A stretch of 64,000 nt of DNA from Sinimarinibacterium sp. NLF-5-8. Its GTDB lineage: Bacteria; Pseudomonadota; Gammaproteobacteria; Nevskiales; Nevskiaceae. The stretch covers positions 2,615,501 to 2,679,500 of the forward strand of contig NZ_CP048030.1 in the NCBI RefSeq assembly GCF_010092425.1, written 5' to 3'. The notes under the pieces were generated by a model, which searched no databases, was not told the DNA's origin, and saw only the letters and a program-made list of their open reading frames with translations. A program made the translations under genes and the position numbers. This document shows positions 9,543-17,436 of the stretch, piece by piece. The stretch's first letter is position 1; each line of letters opens with the position of its first letter.

Positions 9543-9702
9543 GACTTGGCCTCCGACTTTTCCTGCTCTGATTCCCCATGAAAAAGCGGCACTTGGATGT
9601 GCCTGTCATGCGAGGATCGGTGCCGGGCCAGTGCCGGTCAAAGACCGTTATCGGAACCTAGGTGATGCAAAAAACATCGTTTCAGGCAGGGGCGAACACG
9701 AC

Positions 9703-9734
9703 AAAAACGCCGCCAGCGCGGGCGCGCTGCGGCG
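9703..9734 (-). terminator. Intrinsic terminator after the lysR-lipoprotein unit
   Basis: An imperfect hairpin at 9708-9734 (CGCCGC and AGCGC arms with one unpaired C, loop about 4 nt) is followed on the minus strand by five Ts (9703-9707). It lies between the stop of the lipoprotein gene (9778) and traG (9542), so traG probably has its own promoter. Confidence 0.7.
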
Positions 9735-9777
9735 TGTCAGCAGAGAAAAGCGGAATTTGTTGCGAGTGGCCGACGAA

Positions 9778-10056
9778 TCAGAACGACGGTGGCGTCTCCG
9801 GCGGCGTATAGGGCACGTTGCCGTCACCGAAGAAGCGCCGATTCGTCGCCTCGGCCACGCGGTTGCACAGTACGTCGCCCAGTCGTGGCCGGTCGGTCTT
9901 GCACTGCTCACGCAGCTCCCTCAATCGCTCGGGATCGGCGGCCAGTTCCTCCACGGTCGGCACGTCGGCCTGGTTGGGTGCCTCCTGCCTCGGTGCCTCC
10001 GATTGGCCGCAGGCGGCCAGCGCCGCGACCAACAGTAGCGGAATGAGTTGTTTCAT
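9778..10056 (-). CDS. EexN-like lipoprotein, paralogue of the 1850-2182 gene
   Basis: The 92-aa product has a signal peptide with lipobox (LAAC, Cys about 16) and a mature part with LAADPERLRELREQCKTD, NRRFFGDG and a final PPSF. These blocks match the lipoprotein encoded between trbJ and trbL, so the two are paralogues. Such proteins mediate entry exclusion in EexN/TrbK systems. The gene overlaps the end of lysR by 4 bp, so the two are co-transcribed and the protein may be under LysR control. The function is inferred. Confidence 0.75.
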   Translation of the reverse strand: MKQLIPLLLVAALAACGQSEAPRQEAPNQADVPTVEELAADPERLRELREQCKTDRPRLGDVLCNRVAEATNRRFFGDGNVPYTPPETPPSF

Positions 10057-10994
10057 GGCTCGATTTCCTCCTGGTCAGGTTCGGGCGGCAGCACAGGTTT
10101 GACGCCTTTGGCCGATTCGATGGCTTGCACCCGCTCGATAAAACGGGCCAGGACTTCCGATGTCTCCGCTTCCCGATGCAGCAGATACGTCGTCAGCATC
10201 GGCGAACGTCCCGCCAGTGGCCGGGCCACCACACCGGATTCGCGGCTGGAAACGATATGCGGCGCGCCAGCCAGGCCGAGGGCGAAACCCGCCGACACCA
10301 GCGCCATCATCAGATCGCAGGAAGCCACGCGCTCGGCGATCATGGGTTCCTGTTCCGCTCGCCGTAACACCCGCTCGACCTGGCGGGCATGACCTTCGCA
10401 GACCTGTGGGTCGCACAGCACCAGCGGATAGCGCAGCACTTCATCCAGCGGGATGCGTTTGTGCTTGAGCAATGGGTGCCGTGCGGGAACAGCAACCATG
10501 AGCGGATCGCTCCAGATCGGCTCGACAGCGATACCGTCGCCTACCTCGTCTGACTGGGCGAATCCCACATCGTACAGATCGTCATGCAGCCCCTTGATCT
10601 GCTGCGACAGGGGCACCTCGAACAGACGGATTTCGACCTCGGGCTCCTCCTGCCGGCACAGCGCCAGCAAGGTCGGCAGGCGCGAAGGCGTGATGCCATC
10701 GGACAGCGCGATGCGCAACTGGCCGTGAAAACCGTTTGCTGCCGCCTTAACGCTGTCGCGGGCCTGTTCCAGTGCGGTGAAGATTCGTGGGACGTGCTCC
10801 AGAAACAGCTTGCCTGCCCGCGTCAGCCGCGTGCTGCGGCTGGTACGGACGAACAACTGCTCGCCCAAGTCTTCTTCCAGTTCTTTGATGGTGCGCGACA
10901 GCGGCGACTGCTCGATGTGCAGCCGCTCGGCGGCGCGCGCGAAGTGGAGTTCTTCGGCGACGGCGACGAAGCACCGAAGATGGCGCAGCTCCAT
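10053..10994 (-). CDS. LysR-family transcriptional regulator
   Basis: The 313-aa protein opens with a canonical LysR winged HTH (MELRHLRCFVAVAEELHFAR, then RLHIEQSPLSRTIKELEEDL) and has a periplasmic-binding-like effector domain from about residue 90. A LysR gene upstream of traG is a standard member of Tn4371-type ICE backbones. It is divergent from the TetR efflux cargo and forms an operon with the downstream lipoprotein gene. The inducer and targets are unknown; transfer-gene control is a reasonable guess. Confidence 0.93.
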   Translation of the reverse strand: MELRHLRCFVAVAEELHFARAAERLHIEQSPLSRTIKELEEDLGEQLFVRTSRSTRLTRAGKLFLEHVPRIFTALEQARDSVKAAANGFHGQLRIALSDGITPSRLPTLLALCRQEEPEVEIRLFEVPLSQQIKGLHDDLYDVGFAQSDEVGDGIAVEPIWSDPLMVAVPARHPLLKHKRIPLDEVLRYPLVLCDPQVCEGHARQVERVLRRAEQEPMIAERVASCDLMMALVSAGFALGLAGAPHIVSSRESGVVARPLAGRSPMLTTYLLHREAETSEVLARFIERVQAIESAKGVKPVLPPEPDQEEIEP

Positions 10995-11144
10995 TTACAC
11001 CCCGCCGGACTTGTGATGAACCGGCTCCCCTCCGCCAATGAGGCGCGGAGAGCGACGTTTGCGTCTGCCCGAAATCGACCGTTGCCCGTCGTCTGAGATC
11101 ACGGTTCTGTTGTCCATTGCGGCCTCCTTTTCGCGCTTCCCCTC

Positions 11145-11186
11145 TTGCGGCAAGCTTGCATCGTGCTAAGATAGTAATAGATTACT
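11145..11186 (+). promoter_or_regulatory. Promoter with overlapping palindromic operator for tetR/efflux operon
   Basis: A -35-like TTGCGG (11145-11150) and -10-like TAAGAT (11167-11172) are 16 bp apart. A perfect 6-2-6 palindrome AGTAATAGATTACT (11173-11186) lies directly after the -10, over the expected start of transcription, 20 bp before the tetR start codon. This is a typical TetR autorepression layout. Binding itself is inferred. Confidence 0.65.
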
Positions 11187-11206
11187 CACTTTCGAAGGCG
11201 CAAGCA

Positions 11207-11815
11207 ATGAGTGGACACTCCAAGCATCTACCGGCCGATGAGCGGCGCGCGGCCACAGTCGAGGCGGTGGTCGACTTGGCCGCCGAGCAGAACCCCAGCG
11301 ACATCACGACCACAGCCATCGCACAGCGTATGGGGCTGACCCAGGGGGCGCTGTTTCGTCACTTCCCGACCAAGGACGCCATCCTGCAGGCGGTGATGTC
11401 CTGGGTCACGGAACGCCTGCTGGCTCGGGTGGACAAGGCAGCAGAAGGCACTACGTCTCCGGTCGCAGCCCTTGAGGCGGTCTTCATGACGCATATCGAC
11501 TTCGTGTCCGAGCACCCGGGTGTGCCGAGGATGCTCTTCGGCGAATTGCAGCGACCTGGAGAGACCCTGCCCAAGCGAATGGTGCAGACCTTGATTCAGC
11601 ACTACGGCGAGCGGTTGCATCGCCTGCTCGAAGCCGGCAAGGCGCAGGGCGAACTGGATGCGGGACTGGATGTGGATGCCGCCGCCGTGTTGTTCATCGG
11701 CACGATCCAGGGACTGGTCATGCAGTCGCTGTTGGCGGGCAAGGTCTGTCGCATCCGCCGTGACGCACCAGCCGTGTTTGCCATCTATCGCCGTGGCATC
11801 GAAAGCAACACATGA
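11207..11815 (+). CDS. TetR-family repressor of the efflux cassette
   Basis: From the ATG at 11,207 the protein is 202 aa. The N-terminal HTH is clear (SDITTTAIAQRMGLTQGALF, then RHFPTKDAILQAV), followed by a helical ligand-binding domain of normal length. It leads a plus-strand series of membrane protein, HlyD, ABC ATPase, two ABC-2 permeases and NodT. That resembles the E. coli cecR-ybhGFSR operon, where the TetR protein represses the exporter. The later ATG was preferred to an upstream in-frame one because the operator palindrome lies between them. The ligand is unknown. Confidence 0.93.
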   Translation: MSGHSKHLPADERRAATVEAVVDLAAEQNPSDITTTAIAQRMGLTQGALFRHFPTKDAILQAVMSWVTERLLARVDKAAEGTTSPVAALEAVFMTHIDFVSEHPGVPRMLFGELQRPGETLPKRMVQTLIQHYGERLHRLLEAGKAQGELDAGLDVDAAAVLFIGTIQGLVMQSLLAGKVCRIRRDAPAVFAIYRRGIESNT

Positions 11816-11882
11816 AACACCTGTCTTCTCCGCAAGCGCGACTGCGACCTCCAAACCCTTCCACAAATCGGGAGCAACGAAC

Positions 11883-12302
11883 ATGACGGCACACAGCGAA
11901 CGCGCGATCTGGATGCGCGTGGTCTCCTTGATTGCGATCGGTTTTGGCCTGATGACCATCAGGGAAGGCGGCGCAGTCCTGTTTGTCGACGGCGCCGCGC
12001 GCCAAGCCGCCGGCCACTATGTGCCTTTCGTGCTCTGGTTCAATTTTCTTGCCGGGTTCGCCTACATCGTCGCCGGCGTCGGCTTGTGGATGCGCCGGCG
12101 CTGGGCCGCGTGGTTGGCGATTGTCATCACGGTGGCGACCGCACTCGTGTTCCTGGTTTTCGGAGTGCATGTGGCTCTGGGTGGCGCCTGGGAGCGGCGC
12201 ACGGTGGTCGCCATGACGCTGCGCACGTTGGTGTGGGCTGGCATAGCGGCCATAGCCTGGCGCCGGTCAGCGGCGAATGCGCCGGTCGCACGCGAGCACT
12301 GA
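11883..12302 (+). CDS. Small integral membrane protein in the efflux operon
   Basis: A 139-aa protein with four predicted membrane segments (MRVVSLIAIGFGLMTI, VPFVLWFNFLAGFAYIVAGV, AWLAIVITVATALVFLVFGV and a C-terminal LRTLVWAGIAAIAWR). I do not recognise a functional family. It lies between tetR and the HlyD gene, all on one strand with short gaps, so it is likely co-expressed with the exporter. Confidence 0.75.
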   Translation: MTAHSERAIWMRVVSLIAIGFGLMTIREGGAVLFVDGAARQAAGHYVPFVLWFNFLAGFAYIVAGVGLWMRRRWAAWLAIVITVATALVFLVFGVHVALGGAWERRTVVAMTLRTLVWAGIAAIAWRRSAANAPVAREH

Positions 12303-12329
12303 GCACCTTTATCCAGCGGAAACCCATCG

Positions 12330-13370
12330 ATGAAAACTCCAAACCTCCTTTCCAGAAAAACCCGTTGGGTCGTGATCGCCGTTGTCGTGCTCGCTCTTGG
12401 CGGCGCACTGGCGTTCTGGCTGTCGCGCGACCATGGACAACAAGATGCATTGCGCCTCTACGGCAACGTCGACATCCGCGAGGTGCAACTGGCCTTCCGT
12501 CAGCCCGGGCGCGTGATGCAAATGGCTTTCGATGAGGGCGATGCCGTCAGTGCCGGTGCGCGGCTGGCGACGCTCGACGCGCAGCCGTATCGGGAAGCCC
12601 TTGCGGCAGCGCAGGCCCAGGTGCAAGTGGCGCAGGCGGAACTGGCCAAGCTGCGCCGCGGCCTGCGACCGCAGGAAATCACCCAGGCGCGCGAAGCCCT
12701 CAGGCAGGCCCAGGCGCTCGCCACCGAGACCGAGCGCAATTTCCAGCGCCAGAGTGGCCTGCTGGCATCGGGCGCCAGCAGCCAGCGCACGGTCGATGCA
12801 GCCCGCACGGCGCGCGACCAGGCAGCCGCTGGCGTCGAAGCGGCCAAGGCGGCCCTGTCGCAAGCATCCGAAGGTTTTCGCAAGGAAGACATCGCCGCGG
12901 CAGAAGCTCGCCTTGCGGCCGCACAGGCTGCCGCAGCGCAAGCCACGACAGCCTTGGCGGACACCGAGTTGATGGCGCCCAGTAGCGGCACCGTCATCGC
13001 ACGAGTGCGGGAGCCCGGCAGCATGGTCACAAGCCAGAGCGCGGTCTACAGCCTGAGCCTGGACAAGCCGGTTTACGTGCGCGCCTACGTGGGCGAGTCG
13101 GACTTGGGGCGCATCGCGCCCGGTACTGTGGTGCGCGTCAAAAGCGATTCATCAGAGAAGGTCTATCGCGGCCAGATCGGCTTCATCTCGCCGCGCGCCG
13201 AGTTCACCCCCAAGACGGTGGAGACGACGGATTTGCGCACGGATCTGGTCTACCGCCTGCGCATCGTCATCGACGAAGCCGACAGCGACAGTGCCTTGCG
13301 CCAGGGCATGCCGGTGACGATCGAGGTCGATGCGAAAGCCGGCACCCGTATCCCGGCGGGGGAGCGTTGA
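12330..13370 (+). CDS. HlyD/YbhG-family periplasmic adaptor
   Basis: The 346-aa protein has one N-terminal membrane anchor (WVVIAVVVLALGGALAFWL), a biotinyl-lipoyl half-motif (GNVDIREVQLAFRQPGRV), a long Ala/Gln-rich coiled-coil hairpin from about 75 to 205, and the returning lipoyl strand (LMAPSSGTVIARVREPGSMV). This is the membrane-fusion adaptor of a tripartite pump, joining the inner-membrane ABC transporter to the NodT channel. The stop codon is one base before the ATPase start. Confidence 0.94.
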   Translation: MKTPNLLSRKTRWVVIAVVVLALGGALAFWLSRDHGQQDALRLYGNVDIREVQLAFRQPGRVMQMAFDEGDAVSAGARLATLDAQPYREALAAAQAQVQVAQAELAKLRRGLRPQEITQAREALRQAQALATETERNFQRQSGLLASGASSQRTVDAARTARDQAAAGVEAAKAALSQASEGFRKEDIAAAEARLAAAQAAAAQATTALADTELMAPSSGTVIARVREPGSMVTSQSAVYSLSLDKPVYVRAYVGESDLGRIAPGTVVRVKSDSSEKVYRGQIGFISPRAEFTPKTVETTDLRTDLVYRLRIVIDEADSDSALRQGMPVTIEVDAKAGTRIPAGER

Positions 13371-13371
13371 A

Positions 13372-15147
13372 ATGCAGGCAAGCCCTGCTATCGCCGCCGT
13401 GCCTGCGGGTGCGGGCGAAGACGCTGCCGTCGTCATCGAGGGCGTGGACAAGCATTTCGGCGACATAAAGGCGCTGCGGGGCTTGAGCGCGCGCATCCAC
13501 TATGGGCGGCTGACCGGTCTGGTCGGCCCCGACGGCGCTGGCAAGACGACGCTGATGCGGATTCTGACCGGCCTCCTGGTGCCGAACGCCGGCCACGTCA
13601 CCTTGGCAGGCTATGACGTGGTCAAGGACAACGACGCCATTCACGTCGCCAGCGGCTACATGCCGCAACGCTTTGGACTGTACGAAGACCTGTCGGTGAT
13701 GGAGAACATGCGCCTGTATGCGCAGTTGCGCGGCATGGATGCGGACCGCAACGCCGATCTGTTTGCCGAGCTGCTGGACTTCACGCGGCTCGGACCCTTC
13801 ACCAAACGCCTGGCCGGCAAGCTCTCCGGCGGCATGAAGCAGAAGCTGGGCCTTGCCTGTGCGCTCATGGCGCGGCCGAAGGTGCTGCTGCTGGACGAGC
13901 CGGGCGTGGGTGTCGACCCGGTCAGCCGCCAGGACTTGTGGCGCATGGTGCAGGCGCTGACCGATGAAGGCATGGCCGTGGTCTGGTCCACCGCCTATCT
14001 CGACGAAGCCGAGCGCTGCGAGAGCGTGCTGCTGCTGAACCAAGGGCAGCTCCTGTTCGATGGCCCGCCGCAGGAGCTGACCGCACAGCTCGAAGGCCGC
14101 AGTTTCCGTCTGGAAGACGTCGGTGCCGAGCGCCGAGCGGTCCTGACCCAGGCACTCGACCTGCCCAGCGTGAGCGATGGCGTGATCCAGGGCGCCGGCG
14201 TGCGCGTGGTGTTGCGCGAGGGCGCTCAAGCGGAGCAGCTCCAGGCCCTGTCCGATCAGGCGCGAGTGGAGCTGGCGCAGGTGCCCGCGCGCTTCGAAGA
14301 CGCCTTCATCGATCTGCTCGGTGGCGGCCCCGGCGGCACTTCGACGCTGGCCGAGCGTCTGCCGCCGGTTGAGCTGGGTTCCGACATTGCCGTCGTGTCG
14401 TGCCGAAACCTCACCAAGCGCTTCGGCGAGTTCACCGCCACCGACAACGTCAGCTTCGAGGTGCAAAAGGGCGAAATCTTCGGCCTGCTCGGCCCTAACG
14501 GCGCCGGCAAGTCCACCACCTTCAAGATGTTGTGCGGCCTGTTGAAACCAACTGCTGGCGAAGCGCATGTGGTGGGCCATGATCTGCGCCGCGCCACCGG
14601 CGCAGCCAAGAGCCGGCTCGGCTACATGGCGCAGAAGTTTTCGCTCTACGGCCTGCTCTCGGTGCAGCAGAACCTGGAATTCTCGGCCGGCGTCTACGGA
14701 CTGGAAGGCAACACCCGGCGCGAGCGCATTGCCGAGATGATCGAAACCTTCGATCTGGGCGACTGGCTGTCCGCCACGCCCGATTCCCTGCCGCTGGGCC
14801 ACAAGCAGCGCCTGGCATTGGCTTGTTCGCTGATGCACCGGCCGCCCGTGCTGTTTCTGGATGAACCCACTTCGGGCGTGGACCCGATCACCCGACGCGA
14901 ATTCTGGACCCACATCAACGGACTGGCCCGCAAGGGCGTGACCATCATGGTCACCACCCACTTCATGGACGAGGCCGAATACTGCGACCGCGTGGCCATG
15001 CTCTCGCGTGCGCAACTGATTGCGCTGGATACGCCCGACGCGCTCAAACGTTCGGCGGTCAGCCCCGAACGACCCGACCCGACGATGGAGGACGCCTTCA
15101 TTCACCTGGTGGAGTCGGCGGACCGCGAGCTGGAGGCCGCCACATGA
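13372..15147 (+). CDS. Fused double ABC ATPase, YbhF-like
   Basis: The 591-aa protein has two tandem ATP-binding cassettes. The first has Walker A GPDGAGKTT, signature LSGGMKQK and Walker B VLLLDEPGVGVDP; the second has GPNGAGKST, a degenerate signature LPLGHKQR and LFLDEPTSGVDP. A linker of about 60 residues separates them. Fusion of both ATPases in one chain is typical of YbhF. It overlaps the first permease gene by 4 bp. The start at 13,372 was chosen because an upstream in-frame ATG lies inside the adaptor gene. A 638-codon antisense open frame here is a shadow. Confidence 0.95.
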   Translation: MQASPAIAAVPAGAGEDAAVVIEGVDKHFGDIKALRGLSARIHYGRLTGLVGPDGAGKTTLMRILTGLLVPNAGHVTLAGYDVVKDNDAIHVASGYMPQRFGLYEDLSVMENMRLYAQLRGMDADRNADLFAELLDFTRLGPFTKRLAGKLSGGMKQKLGLACALMARPKVLLLDEPGVGVDPVSRQDLWRMVQALTDEGMAVVWSTAYLDEAERCESVLLLNQGQLLFDGPPQELTAQLEGRSFRLEDVGAERRAVLTQALDLPSVSDGVIQGAGVRVVLREGAQAEQLQALSDQARVELAQVPARFEDAFIDLLGGGPGGTSTLAERLPPVELGSDIAVVSCRNLTKRFGEFTATDNVSFEVQKGEIFGLLGPNGAGKSTTFKMLCGLLKPTAGEAHVVGHDLRRATGAAKSRLGYMAQKFSLYGLLSVQQNLEFSAGVYGLEGNTRRERIAEMIETFDLGDWLSATPDSLPLGHKQRLALACSLMHRPPVLFLDEPTSGVDPITRREFWTHINGLARKGVTIMVTTHFMDEAEYCDRVAMLSRAQLIALDTPDALKRSAVSPERPDPTMEDAFIHLVESADRELEAAT

Positions 15148-16313
15148 ACGGCACCACAAAGCACAAGGACGGGAATGGACCACAGCAGACCGACCTGCGC
15201 CATTTTGATCTGCGGCGCTTGATCGCCCTGGTCACCAAGGAAAGCTACCAGGCGCTGCGCGACCCCTCGACGCTGCTGATCGCGTTCGTGCTGCCGGTGG
15301 TGTTGCTGCTGCTGTTCGCCTATGCGGTGTCGCTGGATGCGAAGGATGTCCGCGTCGGCGTGGTGCTGGAGTCGCCCGGCGCTGCAGCGCAGGAGCTTGC
15401 GGCGGCCTTTGCCGGCACAAAGTTCCTGGATGCCCACTTCGCCCATGACCGGCGCGAAGTGGCCGACCAGCTGGTCTCAGGCGACCTGCGCGGCTACGTG
15501 GTGATCCCGCAGGATTTCGAGCAGCGGCTGGCCCAGCGTGGCAGCGAGCCGCTGGTGCAGATCGTCACCGACGGCTCCTACCCCAATACCGCCAACTACG
15601 TCGAGAACTACGCCCGCGGCGTGGTCCAGTCCTGGCGTGCCGGACTGGACGTCGGAGCACCAGCGCAGGCCGTCATGCTGGAACCGCGCTACTGGTTCAA
15701 CCCCGAGCTGGAAAGCCGCCGCGCACTGATTCCCGGTGCCATCGCCATCGTCATGACCATCATCGGCACCATGCTGACTGCACTGGTGGTGGCGCGTGAA
15801 TGGGAGCGCGGCACCATGGAGGCGGTGCTGTCCACGCCGGCCTCGGTGGCCGAAATCCTGATCGGCAAGCTGCTGCCGTACTTCGTGCTCGGCATGCTGT
15901 CCACGCTGGGTGCGGCGGCGCTGGCGGTGTTCGTGTTCGGGGTCCCGATGCGGGGCTCGCTGGCGGCGCTGCTGCTGCTGTCGGCGGTGTTCATGGTGCC
16001 GGCGCTGGGTCAGGGTCTGCTGATTTCCTCCTTGGCACGCAACCAGTTCCTGGCAGCGCAGATTGCGCTGTTCACGGGCTTCCTGCCGGCCTTCATGTTG
16101 TCGGGCTTTCTGTACGAGATCGACGCCATGCCGGCACCGATCCGCGCCATCACCTTGGTGGTTCCGGCGCGCTACTTCGTCGATTCGCTGAAGACGGTGT
16201 TCCTGGCCGGCGACATCTGGGCCGTGTTCCTGCCCAACCTGGCGGCCATGGCGGCGATCGGGGGGCTGTTCTTCGTGATCGCCAAGCGCGCCACGCGCAA
16301 GAACCTGGAGTGA
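15144..16313 (+). CDS. ABC-2 permease, YbhS-like
   Basis: The 389-aa permease has one N-terminal membrane helix (LLIAFVLPVVLLLLFAYAV), a periplasmic domain of about 150 residues, then five C-terminal helices. The ABC-2 motif region VVAREWERGTMEAVLSTPAS sits between the second and third helices. It pairs with the following permease to form the transmembrane part of the exporter. Confidence 0.94.
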   Translation: MNGTTKHKDGNGPQQTDLRHFDLRRLIALVTKESYQALRDPSTLLIAFVLPVVLLLLFAYAVSLDAKDVRVGVVLESPGAAAQELAAAFAGTKFLDAHFAHDRREVADQLVSGDLRGYVVIPQDFEQRLAQRGSEPLVQIVTDGSYPNTANYVENYARGVVQSWRAGLDVGAPAQAVMLEPRYWFNPELESRRALIPGAIAIVMTIIGTMLTALVVAREWERGTMEAVLSTPASVAEILIGKLLPYFVLGMLSTLGAAALAVFVFGVPMRGSLAALLLLSAVFMVPALGQGLLISSLARNQFLAAQIALFTGFLPAFMLSGFLYEIDAMPAPIRAITLVVPARYFVDSLKTVFLAGDIWAVFLPNLAAMAAIGGLFFVIAKRATRKNLE

Positions 16314-16317
16314 CGCG

Positions 16318-17436
16318 ATGTTGACTTCCGCATTCTCGTTCACCCGCCTGCGCGCCCAGTTCATCAAGGAAGTGCTCAGCGTCCTGCGCGACCCGCGCAG
16401 CCGCATGGTGGTGTTCGTGCCGCCGATCCTGCAGTTGCTGGTGTTCGCCTTTGCCGCGACGCTGGAAGTGCGCAACGTCGATATCGCCGTCTACGATCAG
16501 GATGCGGGGCGCTGGTCGCACGAGTTGGTACAGCGCCTGGACAGCGCCCGCTTCATCACCCACGTCCGGCATGTCGACAGCCAACAGCAGCTCCACGAGC
16601 TGATCGACCGTGGCGAGGTGATCGCCGCGCTCGCCATCCCGGTGGATTTCTCGCGCTCCATCGCCGCCGGCGAAAGTGGCCGCGCGCAGGTACTGGTCGA
16701 TGGCCGGCGCAGCAACTCCGGGCAGATCACCGTGGCCTATCTGTCCACCATCGCCGCCGATGTCGGCGCCGAGGTCGTGCCCGACGCCCAGGTACCAACG
16801 CCCGTGGTCGTGCGCCACTGGTTCAACCCGAATCTGGTCTACCGCTGGTTCATCGTGCCCGGCCTGACGGGCATCCTGGCGCTGTTCAGCGCGCTGCTCA
16901 TCACCTCGCTGTCGATTGCGCGCGAACGTGAACTCGGAACCTTCGACCAGTTGCTGGTGTCGCCCACCTCGACGCCAGAGATCATCATTTCCAAATCACT
17001 GCCGGCACTCGCAATTGGCACTGCGCTGGGCCTGTTCATGATCAGCGCGGGCGTCTTCCTGTTCGGCATCCCGTTTACGGGCTCGTTTGCGCTCCTGCTC
17101 GCCAGTCTGGTGCTGTTCATCCTGTCGGTGGTCGGCATCGGTCTGATGATTTCCGCGGTCAGCATGACGCAGCAGCAGGCCATCCTGGGGGCGTTCGCCG
17201 TCGGCGTGCCGGCGGTGCTGATGTCCGGCTTTGCGACGCCTGTGGAAAACATGCCTGTCGTCCTGCAATGGCTGGCTCAGGCCATTCCACTGACCCATTT
17301 CCTCATCATCGTCGAAGGCAGCTTTCTCAAGGCCATGCCGCCCGGTGACATTCTCGCCAGCCTGTGGCCGCTGGCGGTCATCGCCCTGGCCACGCTGACG
17401 ATGGCCACCGTATTCGTCCGAGGACGCCTGCAATGA
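16318..17436 (+). CDS. ABC-2 permease, YbhR-like
   Basis: A 372-aa paralogue of the preceding permease: one N-terminal helix (VFVPPILQLLVFAFAATLE), a periplasmic domain, then five helices with the ABC-2 signature SIARERELGTFDQLLVSPTS. It starts 4 bp after the preceding gene and overlaps the NodT gene by 4 bp, so the three are coupled. Confidence 0.94.
   Translation: MLTSAFSFTRLRAQFIKEVLSVLRDPRSRMVVFVPPILQLLVFAFAATLEVRNVDIAVYDQDAGRWSHELVQRLDSARFITHVRHVDSQQQLHELIDRGEVIAALAIPVDFSRSIAAGESGRAQVLVDGRRSNSGQITVAYLSTIAADVGAEVVPDAQVPTPVVVRHWFNPNLVYRWFIVPGLTGILALFSALLITSLSIARERELGTFDQLLVSPTSTPEIIISKSLPALAIGTALGLFMISAGVFLFGIPFTGSFALLLASLVLFILSVVGIGLMISAVSMTQQQAILGAFAVGVPAVLMSGFATPVENMPVVLQWLAQAIPLTHFLIIVEGSFLKAMPPGDILASLWPLAVIALATLTMATVFVRGRLQ

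Noticed and set aside
2910-9590. TTTTTCAT, the short attachment core reported for Tn4371, at about 2912 and (reverse) near 9578
   Set aside because: These lie at the start of trbJ and just upstream of traG, inside the element, so they are chance matches rather than element ends.
13267-15183. Antisense open frame of 638 codons opposite the ABC ATPase gene
   Set aside because: The plus strand encodes a complete double ABC ATPase with all motifs; the antisense frame is a GC-rich shadow without recognisable domains.
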